DNA of 64,000 bases, from positions 1,302,001 through 1,366,000 of the forward strand of contig CAVRWL010000003.1 of NCBI GenBank assembly GCA_963724945.1, in the 5' to 3' direction. Below the pieces are notes generated by a model that had not been told where the DNA came from, made no database searches, and saw nothing but the letters and a program-made list of their open reading frames with translations. This document shows, piece after piece, positions 45,188-54,794 of this stretch. Made by a program: the position numbers and the translations under genes. The stretch's first letter is position 1. Every line of letters starts with the position of its first letter. The DNA comes from Hyphomicrobium_A sp963724945 (GTDB lineage: Bacteria; Pseudomonadota; Alphaproteobacteria; Rhizobiales; Hyphomicrobiaceae).

Positions 45188-46275
45188 GCCTCGAGCGGCT
45201 TTGCCGCCCACGCCGTGGCGCTCCCGCCGACGAGGTCCGATACGGCCGCGACCTTAGCGGCACGCGCCGCCTCGACAAGGTGGTTTTTGATGCGCCCGAT
45301 GAGGCCTGGACCCTCGTAGATGAGCCCGGTGTAAAGCTGGAGCAGCGTGGCACCGGCCTCGATCTTGGCGAGCGCCGTGGCGCCGCTGTCGATGCCGCCG
45401 ATGCCGATGAGCGGGATCTTGCCGCCGGTGGCGAGATACACCCGCGCCAGCATGACGGTCGAGCGGTGGAACAGCGGTCGCCCCGATAGTCCTCCCGCCT
45501 CCTGTGCCCCTGGATCGCTGAGCCCGGGCCGCGACAGCGTCGTGTTCGCGATCGCAATGGCGTCGACTTTGTGGGCGGTGAGCCGCTCGAGGATCGCGGG
45601 CAGGTCGTCCTCGGCGATGTCGGGCGACAGCTTGACGACGACGGGCCGGCTCGGTCGCCCTGCGGCAATCTGCTTTGCGCGCGCGTCCATGATGCGCGAA
45701 AGGAGCTCATCGAGTGCGGCGGGCGCCTGCAGGTCGCGCAGGCCCGGCGTATTGGGCGAGGATATGTTGATCGTGAAGTAGCTTGCGACATCATAGAACG
45801 TATCGACGCCCGTCACGTAGTCAGCGATGCGATCGTCAGCATCCTTGTTGGCGCCGATGTTGACGCCGACCACGCCATCCACTGTCCTGCAACGCAGACG
45901 CGCGAGCGCGCTGCCATGTCCCGCATTGTTGAAACCCAGCCGATTGATTACGGCGTGGTCGCCCGGCAGCCGGAAAACGCGCGGGCGCGGGTTTCCGTCC
46001 TGGCGGCGCGGTGTCACCGTGCCGACCTCGGCGAACCCGCAGCCGAGCCGCAGAAGCGCATCGGGTACGCGCGCATCCTTGTCGAAACCGGCGGCAATCC
46101 CGATGGGATTGGGCAGTGCAAGTGCACCAAAGCGTACGGAGAGGGCGGGATGATCGGGGCCCGGAGAGCGCAAAAAGAGGCCGAGTTCCAAGGCCTTGAG
46201 GGTCACCTCGTGCGCCTCCTCCGGCGGCAGCAGTGCCAGCCGCCGCGCCATGACGTCAAAGAGCCTGCGCAGCAT
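45184..46275 (-). CDS. pyrD: Dihydroorotate dehydrogenase (quinone)
   Basis: 363 residues from MLRRLFDVMARRLALLPPEE; the ORF's upstream Met at 46317 lies inside the DUF952 gene, so 46275 is chosen. The N-terminal helix pair is the membrane/quinone tunnel of class 2 enzymes; FGALALPNPIGIAAGFDKDA, TINISSPNTPGLRDLQ (with the catalytic Ser) and GIGGIDSGATALAKIEAGAT follow. It converts dihydroorotate to orotate in pyrimidine synthesis. It starts 1 base after the DUF952 stop, so the two form an operon, a common arrangement in this group. Confidence 0.93.
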   Translation of the reverse strand: MLRRLFDVMARRLALLPPEEAHEVTLKALELGLFLRSPGPDHPALSVRFGALALPNPIGIAAGFDKDARVPDALLRLGCGFAEVGTVTPRRQDGNPRPRVFRLPGDHAVINRLGFNNAGHGSALARLRCRTVDGVVGVNIGANKDADDRIADYVTGVDTFYDVASYFTINISSPNTPGLRDLQAPAALDELLSRIMDARAKQIAAGRPSRPVVVKLSPDIAEDDLPAILERLTAHKVDAIAIANTTLSRPGLSDPGAQEAGGLSGRPLFHRSTVMLARVYLATGGKIPLIGIGGIDSGATALAKIEAGATLLQLYTGLIYEGPGLIGRIKNHLVEAARAAKVAAVSDLVGGSATAWAAKPLEA

Positions 46276-46276
46276 T

Positions 46277-46633
46277 CTAGATGTCCTCGGGCAGGATCGG
46301 CTTGCCGTTCGCATCAATGCTCAGGGGGTGCACGGCACACGCTGCGGTGGTCGGCAGCGGCGCGTAGAGATGCGGAAAGAGATCTCCATTGCGCGACGGC
46401 TCCCATCGGAGCGCGTCGCCGAGCGGACCGGAATCGAGTTTGACCACCACGAGATCCGTCTGTCCCTTGAAGTGCCGTGCGAGCGTTCCGCTCAACTGAT
46501 GCAGCGCAGACAAGTGGATGAAGCCGTCCCTGCGATCGTCTGCCGAGCCGGCGAACGTTCCGACCCGGCACGCGTCCGCCCACGCCTCGCGCGGCGCGAT
46601 CTTGAACACCCACTGGGCGTGAGCGGCGCTCAT
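46277..46633 (-). CDS. DUF952 family protein
   Basis: 118 residues. The family signature is clear: WVFKIAPREAWADACRVGTF, DRRDGFIHLSALHQLSGTLA and LRWEPSRNGDLFPHLYAPLP, with conserved His and Glu residues. It is a small cytosolic protein of unknown biochemical role, related in fold to ADP-ribosyltransferase-type domains according to family descriptions I recall. It is followed by pyrD after one base. Frame intact, standard length. Confidence 0.88.
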   Translation of the reverse strand: MSAAHAQWVFKIAPREAWADACRVGTFAGSADDRRDGFIHLSALHQLSGTLARHFKGQTDLVVVKLDSGPLGDALRWEPSRNGDLFPHLYAPLPTTAACAVHPLSIDANGKPILPEDI

Positions 46634-46885
46634 GCCTGCTCCGCGATCGACGCTGAGTGCGCACGATTTTTCCGTTGCAGCATGGTCACGTCTCCGCGGG
46701 AGATCGCGTGGCGGCGACGGCCTTGTCTCATTTCGCCAACACCAGGACGATTTGTTCCAGAGGATGGGACCTTTTCCGATAAGGCGGCTGTCAGGACCGG
46801 TCCAGTCATGGTAGCTTCACAGAGCTCGGGGGGCTGGGTCGCACGCACTCGTCGCGTGTGCAAGCAACGACGAAAAAGAATATCG

Positions 46886-48670
46886 ATGTTCGTAGGTCTA
46901 CCAACAGCGTCCCTCACCGTCTCCGAGCTATTCTCCACGCCTTTTCACTTCTCGATCCCCTGTTACCAGAGGCCGTACTCCTGGACCATCGCGGAAGCCG
47001 GCCAGCTGCTCGAGGACGTTCTGACCGCTGCCGGCGTGGACGGCGGCATCACGGTCGCTGAGCCCGACTATTTTCTCGGCGCCATTCTTCTGCTGGACGG
47101 GGCCGGCGGCGATCTGCCGAAGGCTCGGGAACGTGAGCCGCGCCAATTCGAGATCGTCGATGGGCAGCAGCGTCTCGTGACGCTCGCGATCCTGGCGGCG
47201 GTGCTGCGCGATCTGGGAACCGAGCGGTGGCGCTGGGGCGCGCGCAACAGGCTCGACCAACTGGTCGGCGCCGATGCGGCGGCCGCACGGCTCATGGGGG
47301 TGCGCTTTCGCATCGAGCTGCGCACGCGCGAGCAGGGCTTTCTGGAAAACTATGTGCAGACGCGCGGCGCTTGCAGCTCGGCGCCGGCGAGCGACCCCGT
47401 GAGCGAGGCCGAGGAGCGCCTGCTCGCAGTGAGAGAGCATTTCATAAGCGAGCTTGCCTCCTTGGACGAGGCCGACCGCCGGCGTCTTGCCGACTATCTC
47501 TGCGACCAATGCCACTTCGTCGTCGTCTTGACCCGGGACATCGATCGCGCACACCGGCTGTTCACGGTGCTGAACGAGCGCGGGCGCATCCTGCAGCGCA
47601 ACGACATCCTGAAGGCCGAGCTGTTGAAGAGTGTCGCGCCCGAGCGCGTCAATGACGCTCTGGCGCAGTGGGAGCGCTCGGCGCAGCTCTTGGGGCCGAA
47701 TTTCGAGGCGTTCTTCAGTCACGTCTTCTCCATCTACGGACGCGGCGAGTCGAAGATCATCGCCGGCATCCGCCGCGCCGTCACCGAGGCGGGCGGGCCG
47801 GAGCTGTTCCTCAAGACCGTGCTGACGCCGCTCGCCGACGCTTATCATCGGGTGCGCCGCGCCGCCGACGTCGAGCTCAACATCGATGCCGAGGCGCGCC
47901 GCTACCTCGTCTATTTGGGGCGGCTGCCGGAAGGCGATTGGGCGCCCGCAGCCATGCTCGCCTTGCGCCAATACGGCGACGACCCGGTGCGCGGCAACCT
48001 TTTGCTCAAGGAGATCGACCGGCTCGCGCATCTGTTGCGCCTGTTGTGCGTCGGCACCGGCAAGCGCGCGCGCCGCTTCGCCGAGGTGATCGAGCTGATC
48101 AAGTCCAATAGGCCGGTGCTGCCCGGCGAGGCGCCGTTCAAGCTGTCGCGCGACGAGGTCCGCAACATCGGCTACCATCTGCGCACCCCTTACAAGCGCG
48201 ATCAGCAGGTCTGCAAGCTTCTGCTCTTGCGTCTCAACGACGAGTTGTCGCGCTCAACGACGCTTCTCGATCCGCGCGACTACAGCGTCGAGCACGTGCT
48301 CCCGCAGCGCCCGGGCGCCGCGAGCGAGTGGCGCCGCTGGTTCGCCGACGGCGAGGAGCGCGAGGCATGCACCGAAAGCCTCGGCAATCTCATCGTGGTG
48401 ACGCAGAAGCAGAACGACAAGGCGCGCAATCAGGAGTTTGCGCGCAAACGCGAGATCTACCGCGGCACCGTCGACGATCCGCCCGTGCTGCCGATCAGCC
48501 GCGAGGCGGTTGAGGCAACTGTCTGGCGCGCCGCCGAGATCCGCGCGCGCGAGGCGAGGCTGTTGGGCCTCATCCGCGACATCTGGGGCCTCGAGGTCGG
48601 GGGCCAGCAGGGCGCCCGCGGTGAGATGCACGAGCACGAGGCCGCCCGCCTGCACAGCGACGTTGCCTGA
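46886..48670 (+). CDS. GmrSD-type restriction protein (DUF262 and DUF1524 domains)
   Basis: 594 residues from the ATG at 46886; longer in-frame upstream sequence overlaps the DUF952 gene in antisense and is rejected. DUF262 motifs: FSIPCYQRPYSW (residues 22-33), EIVDGQQRLVTL (89-100, with the DGQQR NTP-binding/hydrolysis signature) and RLFTVLNERGRILQRNDILK. The C-terminal DUF1524 HNH-like nuclease: SVEHVLPQRPG near 470 and ESLGNLIVVTQKQN. GmrSD proteins are type IV enzymes that cut DNA with modified (glucosylated hydroxymethyl-) cytosines, so this is a likely phage defence gene. No methylase or other defence gene is adjacent. Confidence 0.85.
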   Translation: MFVGLPTASLTVSELFSTPFHFSIPCYQRPYSWTIAEAGQLLEDVLTAAGVDGGITVAEPDYFLGAILLLDGAGGDLPKAREREPRQFEIVDGQQRLVTLAILAAVLRDLGTERWRWGARNRLDQLVGADAAAARLMGVRFRIELRTREQGFLENYVQTRGACSSAPASDPVSEAEERLLAVREHFISELASLDEADRRRLADYLCDQCHFVVVLTRDIDRAHRLFTVLNERGRILQRNDILKAELLKSVAPERVNDALAQWERSAQLLGPNFEAFFSHVFSIYGRGESKIIAGIRRAVTEAGGPELFLKTVLTPLADAYHRVRRAADVELNIDAEARRYLVYLGRLPEGDWAPAAMLALRQYGDDPVRGNLLLKEIDRLAHLLRLLCVGTGKRARRFAEVIELIKSNRPVLPGEAPFKLSRDEVRNIGYHLRTPYKRDQQVCKLLLLRLNDELSRSTTLLDPRDYSVEHVLPQRPGAASEWRRWFADGEEREACTESLGNLIVVTQKQNDKARNQEFARKREIYRGTVDDPPVLPISREAVEATVWRAAEIRAREARLLGLIRDIWGLEVGGQQGARGEMHEHEAARLHSDVA

Positions 48671-50287
48671 TCAGGCGGCCACGACCAGCCCGCCCTTGAG
48701 CGCCTTGTCGATCAGCGCCCGCGTCTCGGCAACGCCGTAGAGCTCGATGAAGCCGCCGAAGCGCGGGCCTTGCGACTGGCCGAGCAGAACCTCGTAGATC
48801 GCCTTGAACCAGTCGCGCAAGTTCTCGGCAAAGCCGTTGGCCTTGCCCGTCTCGTAGACAAGTGTCTGCAGCTCCTCCGCACTTGCCCCCGGCTTCGTCT
48901 TGGCGAGCGCCGCGCTGAGTGCTGAGAGCGCCTTGCGCTCGGCCTCGCTCGGCGCGCGGAATTTCTTGGCCGGCCGCACGAAGTCCTCGTAGTAGCGCAC
49001 CGCGTAGCCGACGAGGTCATCGAGCAGCGGATGGCTTTGCGGGCCAGCCTCGGGCGAATGCTTGCGGATGAAGCCCCACAGCACCTCCTTGTCGTGCGCG
49101 TTCGACGCCGACACGAGGTTCAAAAGCAAGCCGAACGTCACGGGCAGCTCGGCGGCGGGAGGCTCTCCGCCATGGATGTGCCAAAGGGGATTGTCGAGCT
49201 TTTCGCGCGCGCCCTGGCCGGGGTAGGCGGCCAGCAGCTGCAGGTATTCGTCGACGGCGCGCGGGATCACGTCGAAGTAGAGGCGCTTTGCCGACTTCGG
49301 CTTCTGGAACATGAAGAGCGACAGGCTCTCGGGGCTCGCGTACCTGAGCCATTCGTCGATCGTGAGCCCATTGCCTCGCGACTTGGAGATCTTCTCGCCC
49401 TTGTCGTCGAGGAACAGCTCATAATTAAAGCCTTCCGGCGGCGTGCCCCCGAGCGCCTTGCAGATCCGCGACGACAGCGTCACGGATTCGATCAAGTCCT
49501 TGCCCGCCATCTCGTAGTCGACGCCGAGCGCGGTCCACCTGAGCGCCCAGTCGGCCTTCCATTGACATTTGACGCGGCCGCCGGTGACGGGTGTCTCGAC
49601 CTTCTCGCCAGTCTCGGGATCGAGGTAGACGACGGTGCCCTTCTTCGGGTGGCGCTCCACCATCGGTACCTGCAGCACGCGGCCCGTGCGCGGACATATG
49701 GGCAGGAACGGCGAATACGTTGCGCGCCGCTCGGGCCCCAGCGTCGGCAGGATGATGTCCATGACCTTGTCGTAGGCATGAAGCATCTTGAGTAGCGTCG
49801 CGTCGAAGACGCCCGAGGTGTAGGCCTCCGTCGCCGACATGAACTCGTAGGCAAAGCCGAAGCGGTCGAGGAAGTCGCGCAGCATCGCGTTGTTGTGGTG
49901 GGCAAAGCTCGCAAACTTGCCGAACGGGTCGGGAACGCGCGTCAGGGGCTTGTCGAGGGCCTTTTGCAGCATCTCCTGGTTGGGCACGTTGCCCGGCACC
50001 TTGCGCAAGCCATCCATGTCGTCGGAGAAGCAGATGAGCCGCGTTTGGCGCTTGCCCTCGGTCAGCACCTGATAAGCGTGGCGCACCATGCTCGTGCGCG
50101 CGACCTCGCCGAAGGTGCCGATGTGCGGCAGCCCCGAGGGCCCGTAGCCCGTCTCGAAGATGACGGTCTTGTCGGCGCCGCCCTTGAGCTTGTCGAGGCG
50201 TTGCATGAGCCGGCGCGCCTCCTCGAAGGGCCAGGCCTTGGCGTCGCTGAGGGCGGGGTTGAGCGCGGTGTCGTTCTGCAATGTCAT
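48671..50287 (-). CDS. lysS: Lysyl-tRNA synthetase, class I
   Basis: 538 residues. Class I signatures: GYGPSGLPHIGTFGEVART (HIGH-type HIGT) near residue 48 and DDKGEKISKSRGNGLT (KMSKS-type) near 290. The four-cysteine region is reduced (SPFLPICPRTGR, VKCQWKADW). It charges tRNA-Lys in place of the class II enzyme, a known trait of many alphaproteobacteria. The frame is intact, in contrast with hisS. Convergent with the GmrSD gene, with no gap. Confidence 0.93.
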   Translation of the reverse strand: MTLQNDTALNPALSDAKAWPFEEARRLMQRLDKLKGGADKTVIFETGYGPSGLPHIGTFGEVARTSMVRHAYQVLTEGKRQTRLICFSDDMDGLRKVPGNVPNQEMLQKALDKPLTRVPDPFGKFASFAHHNNAMLRDFLDRFGFAYEFMSATEAYTSGVFDATLLKMLHAYDKVMDIILPTLGPERRATYSPFLPICPRTGRVLQVPMVERHPKKGTVVYLDPETGEKVETPVTGGRVKCQWKADWALRWTALGVDYEMAGKDLIESVTLSSRICKALGGTPPEGFNYELFLDDKGEKISKSRGNGLTIDEWLRYASPESLSLFMFQKPKSAKRLYFDVIPRAVDEYLQLLAAYPGQGAREKLDNPLWHIHGGEPPAAELPVTFGLLLNLVSASNAHDKEVLWGFIRKHSPEAGPQSHPLLDDLVGYAVRYYEDFVRPAKKFRAPSEAERKALSALSAALAKTKPGASAEELQTLVYETGKANGFAENLRDWFKAIYEVLLGQSQGPRFGGFIELYGVAETRALIDKALKGGLVVAA

Positions 50288-50527
50288 CTCGATCGGCGAG
50301 GATGGTATCTCGTGGCGGTTCGGGTGGCCGGCACCCTAGTGTGATGATCGAGAAATTCGCCGGTGCTCGCGGCACGGGCCTCAGCGAACTTCGCGATCGG
50401 GACACTAGAGCGAGACGTGGCCATAGGGAAGCGCCGTCGGCCGCTCGCGGCCGGCTGGCCCTCAAGCGGCCATGACGCGACGCCGCTTATGCGCTAAATA
50501 CCGGCGCCGGCAATCTCGGAGACCACG

Positions 50528-50941
50528 ATGACGCCGCAGCTCACACCCCAGGAGGCATTGATCTACGCCATGGTGACCACCGCCGCGGTCGATCGGCACA
50601 TCACCGAGGACGAGCTCGCCCGCATCAGCTCGATCGTGCGCGAGCTGCCTGTGTTCCGTGACTTCAACGGCGATTGGCTGCTCCAGGAGGCGCAGGACTG
50701 CGGCCGGATCTTGGCAAAGCCCGAAGGCGTGGCCCGTGTCCTCGATCTCGTCGTGGCGGCATTGCCCGCGCATCTGCGCGAGACGGCCTTTGCGCTCGCA
50801 GCCGAGGTCGCGGCGAGCGACCTTTCGATCAAAGCCGAGGAGAAGGATTTCCTGTCCATGCTGGCAGAGGCGTTGGCGCTCGACGCGCTCGTTTGCGCCG
50901 CGCTGGCGCGGGGTGCGCGCGCACGTCACCGCACGGCCTGA
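50528..50941 (+). CDS. TerB-like (tellurite resistance) family protein
   Basis: 137 residues: TPQEALIYAMVTTAAVDRHI, then DELARISSIVRELPVF and LRETAFALAAEVAASDLSIK with KAEEKDFLSMLAEALALDAL. This is the all-helical TerB fold with acidic metal-binding residues (DRHITEDE, DLSIKAEE). Stand-alone TerB proteins of this type are common in alphaproteobacteria and do not by themselves indicate tellurite resistance. No other ter genes are near. Role unknown. Confidence 0.8.
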   Translation: MTPQLTPQEALIYAMVTTAAVDRHITEDELARISSIVRELPVFRDFNGDWLLQEAQDCGRILAKPEGVARVLDLVVAALPAHLRETAFALAAEVAASDLSIKAEEKDFLSMLAEALALDALVCAALARGARARHRTA

Positions 50942-51022
50942 GCCGCGGCGGACATCGTTAAAGAGGTCTAAACGCTGAGAGTTACGCGCGCGACCCGCGG
51001 GCGAGGCCTCCGACACGCTTTG

Positions 51023-51032
51023 TATACGTATA
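51023..51032. promoter_or_regulatory. Palindrome TATACGTATA upstream of the GGDEF-EAL gene
   Basis: A perfect 10-bp palindrome in an otherwise GC-rich 160-base gap, 73 bases before the ATG at 51105. It could be an operator or include the -10 region (TATGGC follows). Inference only. Confidence 0.3.
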
Positions 51033-51104
51033 TGGCGGCGAATAGGCATCCCATACTGAACCAGACGCCTGCACGTTCGGAGTTCGTTTGGAACGCGGTT
51101 TGCA

Positions 51105-53273
51105 ATGAACCGGCGTGAACACACATTGACGCTGGAGCCGGCGACGGGTCCGTGTGCGGCCGTGGTCGATGAGCGCGGAAGGCTGCAGGGGTGGACGACT
51201 GCTTTCGCCGAACGGGGCGGCGCGGGCAACGATCTTGCCGGGCGCTCGATCGCCGACTTCCTTCCCGAGATTGACGCGGATCGCTGGGCCGCGATCTGGC
51301 GCAACGTGCAGAACGACGAGGTCGAGAGGTTGGGTTTCGGTCGCCCTGGCCGCGGCGATGACGATCTGCAGCTTATCGAGGTGGAGGTCTGCAAGTTCGT
51401 CGACAGGGGCATGTGTCTCGCGAAGGTGGAGGTGAGCCACGGCGGCGGCGCGAACGCCGAGCTGCGAATCCTGCAACAGGAGATCCTCGAGGGCATGGCG
51501 ACGGGGGTCGCTTTGCCGGAGATCATGGAGCTCTTGTGCCGCCGCGCCGAAGTCCTCGCGCCATCGGTGATCTGCTCGGTACTGGCGGTCGACCGGGATG
51601 GGCGACTGCAACACCTCGCGAGCCCCAGTCTCCCCGACGATTATTCGCGGGCCATCGATGGGGTGTCGATCGGCCCCAAGGTGGGCTCATGCGGCACGGC
51701 GGCCTTTCGCGGGGAGCCGGTCGAGGTGACCGACATCGCCAGCGATCCGCTCTGGGAGGATTACAAGTACTTGGCTTTCCCCTGGGCTTGCGCGCCTGTT
51801 GGTCGAGCCCGATCAAGTCGAGCGGCGGCCGCGTTCTGGGAGCCTTCGCCTTTTATTTTCCGGTGCCCCGGCGCCCGGTGGCGCTCGAGCGGCAAATCGT
51901 GGCGACGTGTCTGCACATTTGTGCAATCGCGCTCGATCACGAGCAGACGCGCCAGCGTATCTACGAGCTCGCTTTTTGCGATCCGCTGACGCATCTCGAC
52001 AACCGCATCCGCTTCCAACAACGGGTCGGCGAGACGCTGAGCGTGATTGCGGAAACCGAGCAACGTCTCGCCGTCCATCTATATCGGTCTCGACCAATTC
52101 CACACCGTCAACGATACGCTCGGTCACGCCAGAGGCGATGAGATCCTGCGCGTCGTTGCCGAGCGGTTGAAGCGGGTCATGAGAGACGGCGACATAATCG
52201 CGCGCATTGTCGGTGACGAGTTCGCCGTGGCCCAGATCGGAGATCTCAAGGCGAAGGACGTCGCAGGGCTCGCGCGCCGCATCATGGACGCGCTGGAGCA
52301 GCCTTACGAGCTTTGCGATCAGCAACTGATCGTGCGCGCGAGCATCGGCATTGCACTTGCACCCGACGACGCCACGACCGCGGACGATCTCATAAAGAAT
52401 GCCGCGTTGGCGCTGCTTCGGGTGAAGGAGATCGGACGCGGCACGTATTTCTTCTACGAGAAGACGCTCAATGCGCGCATGCAGATACGCCGCCGGCTCG
52501 AAGCCGGCCTGCGCGAGGCGCTCGCTGCGGGCGAGTTCGAGCTCTACTATCAGCCCGTGCTCTCGCTCGAGTCGCTGGAGATCGCCGGCGCCGAAGCTCT
52601 GTTGCGCTGGCGGCACGGCGAGCGGGGCATGATCCTGCCTTCGGATTTCGTGCCCGTGGCCGAAGAGACGGGGCTCATCGTTCCCCTGGGCGCCTGGGTG
52701 ATCGAGCAAGCCTGCGCGGCAGCGGCGAGCTGGCCGGACCACGTCGCGATCGCGGTCAACCTTTCGCCGGTCCAGTTCGAGAGGCCGGGGCTCGTCAAGA
52801 CGGTCGCCGATGCGCTTGCCAAGTCGGGCTTGCGCGCTTCGCGCCTGCAGCTCGAGATCACCGAATCGGTGCTGCTTCACGACAATGCCGTCAACGTCGC
52901 AATCCTCGATCAGCTGAGCGATCTCGGCGCCACGATCGTGCTCGACGACTTCGGCACCGGCTACTCCTCGCTCAGCTATCTGCAGCGGTTCGCCTTCGAC
53001 AGGATCAAGATCGATCATTCGTTCGTGAAGAATATCAACCGCAACGCTGGCTCGCTGAAGATCGTGCGCTCGATCGTCATGCTGGCGCACAGCCTCGGGC
53101 TAGCCGTGACCGCGGAAGGCGTCGAGACGGACGAGCAGTTCGCGGCCGTTCGCGGCGAAGGTTGCGACGACGTGCAGGGCTATTATTTTGGTGCCCCGCA
53201 ACCGCTCTCAGCCTTCAGGGGGGTGTTGGCGGGAGCCCATCCCGGGACGTCCGCCGTGCGGACGGCGATCTAG
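51105..53273 (+). CDS. PAS-GAF-GGDEF-EAL signalling protein (two frameshifts)
   Basis: About 722 residues. A PAS-like N-terminus (VVDERGRLQGWTTAFAERGG), a GAF domain (IMELLCRRAEVLAPSVICSV, GPKVGSCGTAAFRGEPVEVT), a GGDEF domain (ELAFCDPLTHLDNRIRFQQR, IARIVGDEFAVAQIG) and an EAL domain (ELYYQPVLSLESLEIAGAEA, then LLRWRHGE; LEITESVLL; VLDDFGTGYSSLSYL; IDHSFVKNI). The GGDEF motif is VGDEF, so cyclase activity is doubtful; the EAL residues look intact, so c-di-GMP hydrolysis is likely. Frames break near 51788 (a missing G in CCCTGGGCTTG) and near 52075. No membrane helix, so it is cytosolic. Confidence 0.85.
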
Positions 53274-53407
53274 CGCAAGGCCCTCGCGCTTTGCCCATCT
53301 GATGGTTACAATCTAGCTTGCGCCACCCTCCTTCGGGATGGCGACCGGGGAAGAGCCCAAAGAACCTCAAAGACAATGGGCAGTCGATGCCCTTTAGGGA
53401 GTAAACG

Positions 53408-53941
53408 ATGAAGTCGATTTTCACCGCTCTTTTGGCATGTTGCGCACTCGGCGCGGTCGGCGGCGCCGCAGAGGCAGCGAGCCTCACCTCCAGCAAGAAG
53501 CTCGAGGTCAAGGTCGATCCCGCAAAGGTCGATGCGGAAAAGAAGGCACTGTGGAGCCGCTTCGGTGGCTGGTGCGCCATCGCCGATTGGCATCCCGCCG
53601 TGAAGTCGTGCGAGGAGATCAAGGAGGGCGACGACGTCTATCGCAAGCTCACGCTGCAGGACGGTGGGATCATCAAGGAGAAGCTGCTCAACAAGGCGGG
53701 TGAGAGCTATCGCTACGCGATCGTGGAAAGCCCGCTGCCGGTGAAGAACTACGAGGCGCAGTTCTCCGTGGTCCCCGATGACGACGACGAGGACGAGGTC
53801 AACATCGTTTGGGCCGCGACCTACGACGCGGCCGACGGCAAGGACGACAAGGACGCGCGCAAGACCATCGACGGCATCTTCAAGGACGGAATCGACAACA
53901 TCAAGAAGATGATCGGCGACAAGGGTGAGGACAAGAATTGA
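53408..53941 (+). CDS. Secreted SRPBCC-like protein
   Basis: 177 residues with a signal peptide (MKSIFTALLACCALGAVGGA, cut near AEA-A). The mature protein starts with a charged stretch and continues with KKALWSRFGGWCAIADWHPA, VKSCEEIKEGDDVYRKLTLQ and SYRYAIVESPLPVKNYEAQF, the pattern of polyketide cyclase/SRPBCC proteins that bind hydrophobic ligands. The two cysteines may form a disulfide. A Lys/Asp-rich C-terminal tail follows. The ligand is unknown. It is not coupled to neighbours. Confidence 0.75.
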   Translation: MKSIFTALLACCALGAVGGAAEAASLTSSKKLEVKVDPAKVDAEKKALWSRFGGWCAIADWHPAVKSCEEIKEGDDVYRKLTLQDGGIIKEKLLNKAGESYRYAIVESPLPVKNYEAQFSVVPDDDDEDEVNIVWAATYDAADGKDDKDARKTIDGIFKDGIDNIKKMIGDKGEDKN

Positions 53942-54010
53942 GCTGCCGCTACTGACGCCGCCTCGCCGGCGTCCCTGAGCTGCGGGCCCGCGCATCGCCG
54001 CGGGCCCATT

Positions 54011-54682
54011 TCATTTGGGCGCCAGACCACGCGCGAAGGCGCCGACGGCTTCGGCGGCGGTGGCGAGGTTGCCGGCGCGCGTGAACCCGCTGCCGCCGCG
54101 CGGACCGAGGTCGTGATCTCCATCGCCGATCCAGCAGAAGCGAATTTCCGGCGACAGCTTGTAGCCCTCGACCTCGCCCTTCGCGCCGAAGGGATCGCGC
54201 TCGCCCTGCACGATGAGTGTCGGGCAGCGCATGCCTTCGAGATGAGCGGTCCGCAGTGCCTCCGGCTTCCCGGGCGGATGGAAGGGATAGCCGAGACAGA
54301 CGAGACCGGCGATGCGCCTATTCCGGAAGAGCTCATCCGCGCACAGGCTGGCGACGCGACCGCCCATGGACTTGCCGCCGATCAGCAGCTTGCCGACGCG
54401 CGGCAACCCGCTCTCGAGCTCCGCGACGACGTCGAGATACTCCGCGATGAGCCGCTCCGCCTTGGGCGGTGGCCGGCGCTTGCCGGTTGCGCGCCGCTCC
54501 GCCATGTAGGCGAACTCGAAGCGGTGCACGGTGACGCCCTGCTCGACGATAAGATGCGTTATTTTTTCTAGGAATGGGCTCGTCATAGGCGCGCCGGCCC
54601 CGTGCGCGAGCAAAATGTGCAGGCGTGCTGATTTGGCACCGGTGGTCAAAAATTCGGCCATGGAATCATCGTTAGGAAGCAA
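54011..54682 (-). CDS. Alpha/beta hydrolase, KANL3/Tex30-like
   Basis: 223 residues from 54682; the ATG at 54661 (MAEFLTTGAKSARLHILLAH) may be the true start. The nucleophile elbow is LLIGGKSMGGRVASLCA (GxSxG), with VQGERDPFGAKGEVEG (Asp) and WIGDGDHDLGPRGG (His) completing the triad. The family is annotated as dienelactone hydrolase-like, but its natural substrate is generally unknown. Cytosolic. Convergent with the SRPBCC gene. Confidence 0.78.
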   Translation of the reverse strand: MLPNDDSMAEFLTTGAKSARLHILLAHGAGAPMTSPFLEKITHLIVEQGVTVHRFEFAYMAERRATGKRRPPPKAERLIAEYLDVVAELESGLPRVGKLLIGGKSMGGRVASLCADELFRNRRIAGLVCLGYPFHPPGKPEALRTAHLEGMRCPTLIVQGERDPFGAKGEVEGYKLSPEIRFCWIGDGDHDLGPRGGSGFTRAGNLATAAEAVGAFARGLAPK

Positions 54683-54794
54683 TCGGCACAGTTATACGGC
54701 TGTGCAGATCGCCACTTGCAGCTCGGCAAGAGGGATCGCTTTTTGAGCGAACAGCCGTACTATCGCACAACTGCCGTCAACAAAGGGGAGTTCG

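Noticed and set aside
50528..50941. Tellurite resistance operon
   Set aside because: TerB-like protein stands alone; no terACDE genes.
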